Shown piece after piece: positions 1-8,318 of a DNA stretch of 10,628 nucleotides. The stretch lies in contig JANWJO010000012.1 of NCBI GenBank assembly GCA_025449435.1, forward strand, positions 1 through 10,628, read 5' to 3'. Below the pieces are notes generated by a model. The model searched no databases and had not been told where the DNA came from. It worked only from the letters and a program-made list of their open reading frames with translations. How positions within the stretch are numbered: position 1 is the first letter of the stretch; each line of letters starts with the position of its first letter. Made by a program: the position numbers and the translations under genes. The DNA comes from Chloroflexota bacterium (GTDB lineage Bacteria > Chloroflexota > UBA4733).

Positions 1-356
1 CCCTTCGCGTCGACCAAAACGCCGTTATCGTACCCGTCGAAGTAGACACCATTGAGCGCGTACTCCTCCGACGAGGTGTGCCCGGTGACCTGCTCCTGGT
101 ACGCTCGCGCCCGATCCGACATCCCTCGGTTGACCGCTACCCTGTGGCCTGGTCCGCTGCCTGGACCGGGGGTAGGATTGGCGCTACCCGGTCCCGCCAA
201 GGCAGACAGATCGGGGGCACTGACCTGGGGCAGGGATGGCGGATGCGCCTGCAACCAGGACACAATGGCATACGCCGCCGCGCCCACCGCCACGTCACAG
301 GCCGGATCGCTCACACACGCCGCCACTACCGCTATCGCACACACAGGTAGGCAGTG
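1..356 (-). other. Variable C-terminal toxin tip, Tox-REase-5-like, truncated by window edge
   Basis: After DPSG there is a hydrophobic, Cys-containing stretch (CAIAVVAACVSDPACDVAVG, then AAYAIVSWLQ), a Pro/Gly/Ser linker (PTPGPGSGPGH), and then RARAYQEQVTG, EYALNGVYFDGYDNGVLVDAKG read in two pieces. Asp1687 in FDGY and Asp1696-x-Lys1698 in VDAKG match the PD-(D/E)xK layout. The phrases around them resemble the Tox-REase-5 nuclease family of RHS tips. The hydrophobic stretch could act as a pretoxin translocation segment. The domain continues past position 1, so its completeness cannot be judged. Confidence 0.72.
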
Positions 357-3300
357 CCCACTGGGATCGGTGTTGAGCCCGGGGTTGTTCTGGGCATAGA
401 TGAAGCGGTTCAGGCTGAGCGGCTCGCTGGCGTCCCCAGCATCCGTATCCTGAGTCATGAACCGGCCAGTGGTGGGGTCGTAATAGCGCGCTCGCAGGTC
501 CACCAAGCCCGTGCTGTCCTGCTGCTGGCCGGTGAAGCCAAAGGGCTGGCTGCTCGTACCCTGGCTGGCTGTAGGCACGCCGAACGCGTCCGTCTGGTAG
601 GTCTGGACGAGCGTCCCGCTACCATCGGTGAGCGCTCGCACCGAGCCCACCCCATCGGTGTGGTACACCGCCACCGCGTTGGTGCTGTCCACGCTGTAGG
701 CCAGCCCGTTGCCGTAGACATAGCTGCGCGTGCCGTCGAAGAGGACCACGGGCAGCGCGCCGTTGGTGTCGTACACGTAGTTGGTGGTCGTGCCGCCCAC
801 CGTCTGGCTCATCCGTACGCCATCACCGTTGTAGACGTTGGTGGACGTGACACCGGCGACCGTCGCCCGGGTGAGGCGATTGGCTTGGTCGTAGCTGAAG
901 GTGTCGTTGCCTCGAGCGGTCAGGTTGCCATCGGCATCGACGGTGTACGTGATCGTGCCGGCACTGAGGATGCGGTCTGCCCGGTCGTACGTGTAGGCCG
1001 TTTGCTGGCTGCCTGCTGTCAGCGTCAACCGGTTACCCACTGGGTCGTAGGTGAACGCTTCCGCTGTGCCGTCTGCTGTCAACTGGTACAGCCGGTCCAA
1101 GCTGTAATTAGTCGTCGTGGTAACCGGCTGGCCACCGCCCACCGGCAGCAGCGTCTCGGTGCGCTGCGTGCGGTTGCCCACACTGTCCAGCGTGTAGGTG
1201 TGCTGGTCGAGGATGGTGCTGCCGAGCTGATTGGTGACTTGGGTCAGGCGCTGTGCGGCATCCTGCGTGTATGTTGCGGTGGTCCCGTTGACATTCGTGC
1301 TGGTCTGCAGGTGGCCGTCCGGGTAGTAGCCGTAGCTGGTGGTCCGGCCAGCCCAGTCGGTCACGCCGCTCACCCGGCCCGCTTTGTCGAAGGTATAGGT
1401 CACCGCCGCGCCAGCGGGATAGAGCAGTTTGGTGCGGTTGCCATCCAGGTCGTAGCGCCAGCCCACCGTCACACTGCCTGGGTTGGTCACCGACGTGAGC
1501 CGGTTGAACTCGTCGTAGGCTGAGCTGGTCGTGCCGGCGCCATCGGTCATCGTTAGGCGGTTGCCACTGGCATCGTAGGCGAGGGTCACGTTGGGCGTGA
1601 CGCCGTCGCTGTAGGTGATACTGGTCAATCGGTTGCCGGAGTCATAGCTCAGTGTGGTGGTCTGGTTCAGCGGCGACACCGTGCTGGTGTGGTTGCCGTT
1701 GCCGTCGTAGGTGGTCGCGGTGACCAGTTGCGGCGAAGTGCTGGGCCCGTTCGGGTACTGGATCATCCGGCGCAGATGCCCGGCGCCGTCGTAGAGGTAA
1801 TCGGTTGCCCGCTCGCCGGTGCTGTCGCCTTGGTCGCGGGTCGCGCGCGTGAGGTTGCCTTGGTTGTCGTAGGCGTAGGCGGTGACGTACTTGGGACTTG
1901 GCGTTGCATTGGGATCGGTCCAGATGTTGGGACTCTGATCGACTTCACCCAGGTTGTTGCGCGCGTCATACAGGTACTTGGTCACCTGGCCGTTGGCGTC
2001 GATCACGGCGTTGCGGTTACCTACCACGTCGTATTGATACTGGGTGGTCAGCGGACTGCCGTTGACAGCCGGCGTCGCCGCGGTGAGCAAGCGATCTTCG
2101 TTGTCGTAGGTCGTCGCCCAGGTGCCGCCATCCGGGTCGACCGTCGTAAGCCGGCGCCCCGCAGCGTCGTATGTATACGTCATGGTGTGCCCCAGGGCGT
2201 CTGCTGTCGTATGCGGCATGCCCGCCTGGCTGCCCGAAGTGTAGTAGGTGTTTGTCGTAGCGTAGCTGTAGTCAGGCGACGATGCGGTGTTGCCACGCGG
2301 CGGGATGATGCGTGTCACCAACCCTGGGTTGGCCGCATCGCCGTACTCATATTTGGTGGTCGCCGTCTGGAGCCCAAGGTCAGGGTCCGTGTACTGCCGG
2401 GTGACCGACAGGAGTTCAACGCCGCTGGCGTCGTACGCACTATCTGTGGCGTAGATGTGTGAGACGCTGCCGCCAACGTTGGTGCTACACGTGGCGCTGG
2501 CGCCGCTAGCCACGCCTTTGGGCGGCACCGTCTCGATGACGTTGTTCTTGCCGTCGTATTTGGTGAGGGAGACGAGCACGTTGCCGCCACTGGCTGGCGC
2601 CGGGGCGATGACGCGCGTGAGATTGCCGGCAGCAGGGTTGATCGCCGCGCCGGAATAGTCCACGTCATAGCAATACACCGTTACGTTGCCACGGGCGTCT
2701 GTGTGCGCTGTGAGGTCAAAGTTGCTGTCATAGGCGAACTGCTCGGTGTAGGTCTCGGCGCTACTGGGCTGCGAGACGCGCTGCATCAACCGGCCGCTCG
2801 TGTCAGAGGTATCGGTCACGACAGGATGCCAGCTAGGCTCCAGCGAAGTCGTGGGAGCGGTGATGGTGGTCGTGTTGGCGCCGTAGCTATAGCTGGTCTG
2901 GTTGCCCAAGGCGTCCTGTTGCGTTTGCACCCGGCCACTGGCGTCGTAGCTGATGGTGAGCTGCGCGTGGTGGTTCGCATCAGTAATGGACGTGAGCCGG
3001 TTGCTCGAGTCGTACCCGTAGGTGGTAGTCTGCCCGTCCCGGTCGGTAACAGTCTGGAGGCGGCCGCTGGCATCGTAGCCAAACTGGACGCTGCGCGCCG
3101 GACTGAGCCAGTCGGTGACGCTGGCGAGCAGGCCGCTGCCGTTGTAGCCCAACGTCAGCGAGCCGCGGCCAGCGGGATCGCTCATCGAGACCAGCTGACC
3201 GCTGGCGTTGTAGGTCAGGGTAGTGCTGTTGCCATAGCGATCCACGATAGCAATGAGGTGGCCTGCACCGTCGAAGGTCCAGGCGGTCTGGTCTTTTGCC

Positions 3301-5097
3301 GCCGCGACGTACGTGCCATTGCCGGTGCGCACGAGCGTGGTGTAGACAGCAGGTGGCGGCGTATACGTGCTGCCGGAGAGCGTGTAGCGATCGCTGCGTC
3401 CCTGAGGACCCTCCAGGATGAGGTCGCCAGTGCCGTCACCGGGATTCGCCAGGCGCATGGCGTAATTGTCTGTCCAGCCGGGGCCAAGTGGCCCCACGCG
3501 GGTGTCGTTGGAGTTGTACGAGCGCACAAATGTGGGGCTGGGACCACGCCCAGCGATGGCGAGGTCGGTGTGACTGTAGGTATACGCGAAGGCGCCAGTA
3601 AAGGTCTGCACGTACCAGTCACTCGTGCCCGCGTAGGGGGCGTCGTTATACTGGGTGCCGGCGGGAGCGAGTTGCGTGAGCAGCGTTGTTGCCGCGTAGC
3701 TCACGCTCGAGCCTGCGGCGATCGCCGTGACACCGGTCAGGTAGCCAGTTCCCCCGGCACCAGCTACCTGGAGGGGCGAAGTGCTACACGCCGCCGGGTT
3801 CTTCCCCGAGCCGCAGTTGTCCTTGCTGCTGGCGCCGAGTTGACCAGAGCCATTGCCCCCCCAGGCCCATACTGTGCCGTCTGCCCGCAGCGCCAGCGCG
3901 TGGTCCAGCCCTGCCGCTACTGCCGTGATGCCGGTGAGAAAGCCCTTTTTGCCCGCACCAACCACCTGGACGGGCGTGGTGCTGTCGCTGGTGGCGCCGT
4001 TGCCAAGCTGTCCCTCGACGTTGTACCCCCAGGTCCAGACTGTGCCGTCGCTCTTGAGGGCCATTTCAAACTGCCAGCCAGCCGCAATGGCGGTCATGTT
4101 GCTGAGGTACCCGTTGCCCCCAGGTCCTGGCACCTGTGCTGCCCCGAGGTTGCCCAGGGTCCATACAGTGCCGTCATTCCGGAGCACTACGCTGGTGAAT
4201 TCGCCCCCGGCGATCGCGATGACGCCAGTAAAGGGTGCGCTCAAGCCAGCAGCGAGCGCGTGTACAGGCACGAGGCTGCAGGGCCCAGGCGGATTGACCT
4301 GGCAGGTCGTGGTGGTCGTGGTTGCCAGCTGGCCGGACCCGTCGCTACCCCAACCCCAGATGGTGCCATCTCTGGCGAGGGCCAGGCTGTGATAGCCCCC
4401 GGCTGCTATCGCCACGATGCCGGTGAGATAGCCTGTTCCTCCCGGTCCAAGGACCTGTACCGGCGTCGACGTGGACGTGACCGTCCCGTTGCCCAGTTGC
4501 CCCAGGTCGTTGTTGCCCCAAGCCCACACCGTGCCATCCTGCCGGAGCGCAAGGGTGTGGCCCCAGCCCTCCACTGAATCGCCTCCGCCAGCGGCCACCG
4601 CGACCACGCCTGTCAGCCCGTTGACGCTGCCTGGGATGAGGCTGCACGGTACGCCGTTGCAGCTACTCGGCGCTGCGGCGCCCAACTCTCCCGCGCCGCT
4701 GTCACCCCACGCCCGCAGCGTTCCATCTTGCTCCAGCGCGAAGTGGTGGGACCAGCCCGAAGCAATGGCAGTCGCCCCGCTCAGACTGCTGATCTGCTCC
4801 GGTGAGCTGCTGCTGGCAGTGGTGCCGTTGCCCAGGTCGCCATACCCGTTGTAACCCCAGGCGTACACGGAGCCCGCCGGCGGCGCGCTGGCCGTGACCC
4901 CGGCGATTAACCGACGCAGCGCTGACGCGAACGCGTTGACTGTCGATAGGGGTCCCGCAGTACTGGCGGCTGGCCTAGGGGCAGTGCGAAAGTCTAACGA
5001 GCGAGCGGCGAAAAATTGGGGGGGGGGTAAACGCCGTCAGGCTGGTAAACAGTATGGGGAGGACGAGAGCAAGACGGACCAGCCGGTGAGGAGCCAT
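1..5097 (-). CDS. RCC1-RHS repeat polymorphic toxin, 3' partial, frame broken at a C10 tract
   Basis: Likely secreted or surface RHS-family toxin delivering a C-terminal nuclease. The body frame is open from 5036 to the left edge with no stop. If one C is removed from the C10 run (5018-5027), about 1698 residues lie in the window: a leader with hydrophobic core LALVLPILFTSLTAF (about 9-23), seven RCC1 repeats (about 77-464), an RHS shell opening with DLAIAGRGPSPTFVRSYNS (from about 502), many YD repeats such as YDASGR and YDSGNRLTSIT, an RHS core (1478-1580) ending DPSG, then a hydrophobic stretch, a Pro/Gly linker and FDGY...VDAKG. I chose the ATG at 5097 because GGAAGGA lies 9 nt upstream and a secretion leader follows. 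As sequenced, this frame stops at 4975 after 40 codons, and the body frame has no good start of its own (first GTG at 4868). An immunity gene would be expected beyond position 1. Family is certain; the frame state is not. Confidence 0.92.
357..3599 (-). other. RHS/YD-repeat shell and RHS-associated core
   Basis: From about 3599 the protein enters an RHS shell: SHTDLAIAGRGP and GPLGPGWTDNY are typical of the domain that opens these shells (DUF6531-like). Several dozen degenerate YD repeats follow (YDANGN-like, YDASGR, YDGAGHL, YDQANRLTRAT). The RHS-associated core is at 665-357: YHTDGVGSVRALTD, then FGFTGQQQDSTGL, ARYYDPTTGRFMTQD, NRFIYAQNNP and DPSG. In characterised RHS proteins the repeats form a hollow cocoon that holds the toxic tip, and cleavage occurs near the end of the core. 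That mechanism is family knowledge, not shown here. Confidence 0.93.
3706..4868 (-). other. Seven-repeat RCC1 beta-propeller domain
   Basis: Seven consecutive RCC1-type units can be read, each with a variant of the pattern DGTVWAWG, GQLGNG, then TGITAIAAG and LAL. Unit five is the most divergent: it begins LGNLGAAQ and lacks the usual WG. Unit four has an insert rich in Thr, and units two, four and seven each carry an insert bounded by two Cys (for example SSCNGVPCS), which could be disulfide-closed loops if the protein is exported. Seven units match the seven-bladed propeller of eukaryotic RCC1, so the domain is probably complete. In bacteria such propellers are often exported binding modules; a receptor-binding or structural role here is inference. 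Confidence 0.9.
4975..5097 (-). other. Out-of-frame secretion leader of the RHS toxin gene (40 codons as sequenced)
   Basis: The ATG at 5097 opens a 40-codon frame with a basic start (MAPHRLVR), a hydrophobic core (LALVLPILFTSLTAF) and Pro-Pro-Pro encoded by the C run. It then leaves the toxin frame and stops at a TAG (4977-4975). With nine or twelve C it would continue as PPP(P)QFFAARSLDF into the RCC1 repeats. With eleven C it would enter the third frame and stop at a TAG after eleven further codons at most. A lone 40-residue peptide with this composition makes little sense as an end product. Confidence 0.8.
5018..5027. repeat. Homopolymer of 10 G (10 C on the coding strand)
   Basis: This is the longest mononucleotide run in the window. 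It falls exactly between the secretion leader and the RCC1 body of the toxin gene, where the reading frame is lost. Runs of this length inside surface-protein genes are known slippage sites in phase-variable loci of other bacteria. Homopolymers are also the commonest site of length errors in some sequencing methods. Confidence 0.95.
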
Positions 5098-5106
5098 CGA
5101 GGAGTG

Positions 5107-5113
5107 TCCTTCC
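5107..5113 (-). promoter_or_regulatory. Ribosome binding site of the RHS toxin gene
   Basis: The minus strand reads GGAAGGA, 9 nt before the ATG at 5097. It is a strong Shine-Dalgarno match and decides the start, although that start is out of frame with the body of the gene as sequenced. Confidence 0.75.
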
Positions 5114-5148
5114 GAGGTGGGCACTGTCGCGCAGGGAACCGAACGCTA

Positions 5149-5177
5149 ATGATATGCGTCCGGTGTTTGTACGTCAT
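5149..5177 (-). promoter_or_regulatory. Candidate sigma70-type promoter for the RHS toxin gene
   Basis: On the minus strand, ATGACG (5177-5172; four of six match TTGACA) is separated by 17 nt from TATCAT (5154-5149; five of six match TATAAT). The start of transcription would be near 5142, giving a leader RNA of about 45 nt that contains the GGAAGGA site. The spacing is ideal and the position sensible, but such matches can occur by chance. Confidence 0.4.
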
Positions 5178-5311
5178 TCCAGCAAGGACTCTTGGGCTAT
5201 GCGCGTTGCTAGCCCGGCGGGTAGCTGGGGTGACTGTGATCCGTTACCACTCGCTTGCACCCTGTAGGTTCTCGGGGAGAGAGGTTGAGTTGAGGGCAGC
5301 TCTGCCTCCGG

Positions 5312-6226
5312 CTACGACAGGGGCACGCCAGCCTCAGCTGCCAATGCACTGAGGTACCGGCGGCTTTCGTGGTACTCACGATCCAGGGCAAGGTCGGCTG
5401 TGGGGTGCTGACCGGTCGCCACACCCGGCACCCCTTCTAGCTCTATCGAGATCACGCCGGTGTAACCAGTGTCGTGCAGCGCTACCAGCGTCGCAAGCCA
5501 GTCGATCTTGCCCTTGCCCGGCCGCCAGTGCGCGTTGCTGTGCCCGTCGTTGTCGGAGAAGTGCGTGTGGAAGACCCGGCTACCGAGCTGGTAGGCGGAG
5601 ACCTGCGGCAACTCACCGCAGGGGAACATATGGCTGGGATCGAGGTTGGTGCCGAGCGCCGGACTGCCGACGTGCTCGAACAGGCGCTGCAAGCTCATGG
5701 CGGTCGTGGCCCAGCGATAGGGATGTGTTTCCAGGGCGTAGCGCAAGCCTAGGCGCTCGCAGATAGCGCAGCAGTCGCGCAGTGCCTCCACATACCAGCG
5801 GTAGCCAGCTGCCCAATCCAGGCCAGGCGGCAAGTTTACCTGCACTTCTTGCGTCACCGGCAAGGTCAACATGCCAGGGAATGGCAGGTCGAACGGCGTG
5901 GCGATCACGCTGTTGATCATCGTGGTGCCCAATGCCACGGCCGTCTCCGCAGCCTGCTGGAAGTGTTGCACCGCGGTGGCACGCACGCCAGTATCGGCAC
6001 TGGCGATGCCGCGCGGCGTAAACACGAACTCCGACAGTTGCACCCCTTCACCCGCCAGGATGCGGCGGTAGTCGGCGATCTGGCCCGGCGTGTAATGCGA
6101 CCGCAGCACGTCGGCGTTCCAAGCGATGAGTTCTACCTGGTGAAAGCCCAGGCCGGCCGCGCGCCGGATCGCGTCCCCATACGGCGCAGTCCACTGAAAC
6201 GGCCAGATCGATACCCCAAACTGCAT
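5312..6226 (-). CDS. Sugar phosphate isomerase/epimerase-like TIM-barrel protein
   Basis: A cytoplasmic 304-residue protein of the xylose isomerase-like / AP endonuclease 2 TIM-barrel superfamily, whose members interconvert ketoses, aldoses or inositol derivatives using a divalent metal. Likely metal and substrate ligands are visible at the usual strand ends: Glu166 and His168 (ALETHPY), Asp196 and His199 (NLDPSH), His220, His222 and Asp225 (FHTHFSDND), the GKGKIDW turn (237-243), and Glu262 (ISIELEG). Length is normal for the family. The ATG start at 6226 has GAAGGG 8 nt upstream (6240-6235). It follows the peptidase by 67 bp on the same strand, so co-transcription is possible. No sugar-specific partner gene lies nearby, so the substrate cannot be named. 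Confidence 0.92.
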   Translation of the reverse strand: MQFGVSIWPFQWTAPYGDAIRRAAGLGFHQVELIAWNADVLRSHYTPGQIADYRRILAGEGVQLSEFVFTPRGIASADTGVRATAVQHFQQAAETAVALGTTMINSVIATPFDLPFPGMLTLPVTQEVQVNLPPGLDWAAGYRWYVEALRDCCAICERLGLRYALETHPYRWATTAMSLQRLFEHVGSPALGTNLDPSHMFPCGELPQVSAYQLGSRVFHTHFSDNDGHSNAHWRPGKGKIDWLATLVALHDTGYTGVISIELEGVPGVATGQHPTADLALDREYHESRRYLSALAAEAGVPLS

Positions 6227-6234
6227 GCCACGTT

Positions 6235-6240
6235 CCCTTC
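6235..6240 (-). promoter_or_regulatory. Ribosome binding site of the isomerase gene
   Basis: GAAGGG on the minus strand, 8 nt before the ATG at 6226, supports this start. Confidence 0.7.
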
Positions 6241-6293
6241 GATCCGCAAACGGTACACGATTTGAGTGCGCTCAGCCGGAACGATGGTAGCAG

Positions 6294-8246
6294 TCAGGCG
6301 GTAGCCGGAAGGTTCTTGATGTCTACCGGCTCGATGGCGTCAGCCAGCGCAAAGCCGAAGACCTTGCTGTAGAAGTACAGTTCCGCTTCGAGCGACCGGC
6401 GGATATTCTCCGCCTTGCGGAAGCCGTGCTGCTCCCCTTCGAACGCCACGTAGGCGTACGGCAGCCCCTTGCCCTGAAGCGCCGCGACCATAAGTTCGGC
6501 CTGGCTGGGCGGCACAATCTTGTCGTCCAGACCCTGCAACAGGATGACCGGGCAAGACAGCCCGTCCATGTGCGATACCGGTGAGCGGTCGATATACAAG
6601 TCTTTGCGCTCAGGGTAGGGGCCGATCAACCGGTCCAGGTAGCGCGCCTCGAACTTGTGGGTTTCCTCTGCAAACGGCACCAAGTCGCTCAGACCGAAGA
6701 AGCTGGCGCCGACGTGGAACACGTTGCGCATCGTCAACGCGCACAGCGTGGTATAGCCGCCGGCGCTTCCGCCCGTGATGGCTAGGCGTTTGCCATCGAC
6801 CTGACCACTATCGACGAGGAACCGTGCCGCATTCACGCAGTCGTCCACGTCGACCACGCCCCACTGGCCATTGAGGCGCTGCCGGTAGCGGCGCCCATAA
6901 CCCGTGCTGCCGCCGTAGTTGACATCCACCACAGCAAAGCCCCGGCTGGTCAAATACTGCACGTCCAGAGCTAGTCCAGATGATGAAGCGGCTGTCGGGC
7001 CGCCGTGACTGTGGACGACCAATGGCGGCAACTCTCCGGCCGGTGCCTCAAAGCGGGGATTGCGCGGACGGTACAACCAGGCATGCGCGATCTTGCCACC
7101 CTCAGTAGGAAACGAAATGGCCTCGGCGGTCGAGATATACGCAGGGTCCAACGCCTGATCGCGCGACCGCCGGATGACGAAAGTCGTTCCGCTGGTCAGG
7201 TCAGTATCGACGATGGCTGAAGGAGACGTTGGGCTGCCGGTGGTGTAGAGGGCGTGCTGTCCGCTGGCCACCAGATGCCCAATCGAACTCGCGGCAGGGC
7301 CCACGCGCTGCAGCGTGCCGTTGCTCAAGTTGATGGTGGCAAGTTGCCAGGCGCCGTGTTGCGTGAAGCTGCACACCAGCGTGTGCTCGTCGACGAAGCC
7401 GTAGGACGAGTTGTCGAAGTTCCATTGGGCATGGCAAAACTCCGCCGCCAGTGGATATACCGGTGTCACCGTGCCGCTCGCGTAGCGATACAGGTTCCAC
7501 CAATCGCTGCGGTCCGAAATGAAGAACAGGGCGCCGTCCGGCGACCATTCTGGAGCAGTGATCGATTCTTCCAAACCGCCAGCTACCTTCACCGGGTCAG
7601 CCAGCGAACCATCACCGCGCACAGTCGCCAGCCACAGTTCGGTGCCATCCCAGGGCATATTGGGGTGATTCCAGGTGAGCCAGGCAAGCTTGCCGCCATC
7701 TGGGCTCAATCGTGGTGAGGAGTAGAAGTCGTTGCCGCCCACCAACACGTTGCCCGTCGAGACCCCAGCGAGGTCCAGCGCTACCAGCGAATTCACGGCA
7801 AACTGGTCGGACTCGCTATGGTCTTCGCGAATGCACACGATCCGGTTGCGCTTTTCATCAACCTGCAAGCTGGCGTATCGCATCTTGGCAGGCGGCGTGA
7901 TGGCTTCGGCAGTGCCACCGGGATACTGACGGTACACCTGGCCGTCGCTGAAGTTGGAAAAATACAGCACACCACCTGCCACGGTGTACGCGCCGCCGCC
8001 GTACTCGTGTACCGCCGTGCGCACGTTGAACGGAGCAGCGGTGCGGTCGTGCCGCTGGCCATCTGGACCTTGCTGCACCACGACGATGCGGCCGCCATCG
8101 GACGGGCGCAATTCCGCCCAGTACACGTCGTGTCCGTCAACCTGAATCTCACTCAACCGCACACCACCAGTGGCCACGGATTCGGCGCTGATCGGCGATT
8201 CCCAGGTGCCGTACGGTGCAACAATCCGGGCGGTTGTGGCGCTCAT
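6294..8246 (-). CDS. S9 (prolyl oligopeptidase) family serine peptidase
   Basis: A 650-residue S9-type peptidase: an N-terminal beta-propeller (about 20-380, with blade-like motifs LSPDGGKLAWLTW and WSPDGALFFISDRS) followed by an alpha/beta-hydrolase domain (about 385-640). The catalytic triad is visible: Ser494 in GGSAGGY, Asp575 in GLDDKIVPP and His607 in EGEQHGF. SHGGPT (413-418) fits the oxyanion loop and NYGGSTGYGR the usual following motif. No signal peptide is seen, so it is probably cytoplasmic and cleaves short peptides. I chose the ATG at 8246 because GAAAGGA lies 7 nt upstream; the same frame opens earlier, at 8354, but that start would overlap the divergent reductase gene and adds a non-conserved-looking 36 residues. 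The reading frame is intact and the length usual. The exact substrate is unknown. Confidence 0.93.
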   Translation of the reverse strand: MSATTARIVAPYGTWESPISAESVATGGVRLSEIQVDGHDVYWAELRPSDGGRIVVVQQGPDGQRHDRTAAPFNVRTAVHEYGGGAYTVAGGVLYFSNFSDGQVYRQYPGGTAEAITPPAKMRYASLQVDEKRNRIVCIREDHSESDQFAVNSLVALDLAGVSTGNVLVGGNDFYSSPRLSPDGGKLAWLTWNHPNMPWDGTELWLATVRGDGSLADPVKVAGGLEESITAPEWSPDGALFFISDRSDWWNLYRYASGTVTPVYPLAAEFCHAQWNFDNSSYGFVDEHTLVCSFTQHGAWQLATINLSNGTLQRVGPAASSIGHLVASGQHALYTTGSPTSPSAIVDTDLTSGTTFVIRRSRDQALDPAYISTAEAISFPTEGGKIAHAWLYRPRNPRFEAPAGELPPLVVHSHGGPTAASSSGLALDVQYLTSRGFAVVDVNYGGSTGYGRRYRQRLNGQWGVVDVDDCVNAARFLVDSGQVDGKRLAITGGSAGGYTTLCALTMRNVFHVGASFFGLSDLVPFAEETHKFEARYLDRLIGPYPERKDLYIDRSPVSHMDGLSCPVILLQGLDDKIVPPSQAELMVAALQGKGLPYAYVAFEGEQHGFRKAENIRRSLEAELYFYSKVFGFALADAIEPVDIKNLPATA

Positions 8247-8318
8247 CACGCGATCCTTTCTTAATGGCAGTACCGGCTTGCATAATAGCGGCACGTAATT
8301 AACGGAAGAGGAAACCTC
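8247..8318. promoter_or_regulatory. Divergent promoter region between peptidase and aldo/keto reductase
   Basis: These 72 bp must carry the start signals of both genes. The middle is AT-rich against a GC-rich background (about 8281-8302). On the minus strand TATTAT (8287-8282) is a five-of-six match to a -10 box; on the plus strand CATAAT (8281-8286) overlaps it. I see no convincing -35 box at standard spacing for either. If both -10 boxes are used, the two promoters would overlap and compete. Confidence 0.4.
8254..8260 (-). promoter_or_regulatory. Ribosome binding site that sets the peptidase start
   Basis: GAAAGGA on the minus strand lies 7 nt before the ATG at 8246. This favours the 650-residue product over the longer 8354 start. 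Confidence 0.75.

Noticed and set aside
2703..4577. A 624-codon open frame on the plus strand, with others at 354-1523 and 1689-2462
   Set aside because: They are antisense to the RHS/RCC1 gene. Their low-complexity Val/Gly/Arg-rich products show no domain, while the minus frame gives continuous, recognisable RCC1 and YD repeats. High GC and repeated codons keep the opposite strand open.
5291..5311. Possible terminator hairpin after the isomerase (GGCA/TGCC stem)
   Set aside because: The stem is only four to five clean base pairs and no T-run follows on the transcribed strand.
5178..5311. Riboswitch in the toxin gene upstream region
   Set aside because: I compared it by eye with common classes such as c-di-GMP-I and found no matching core. 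It also lies mostly upstream of the candidate promoter.
4894..5352. A 152-codon plus-strand frame across the toxin gene's upstream gap
   Set aside because: The product has no recognisable domain, the frame overlaps the C10 tract and the isomerase end, and it lies opposite a plausible minus-strand promoter and ribosome site.
6263..6274. Near-palindrome TGAGTGCGCTCA between peptidase and isomerase
   Set aside because: It is short (four perfect pairs plus one G-T), occurs once, and has no associated promoter boxes, so it could easily be chance.
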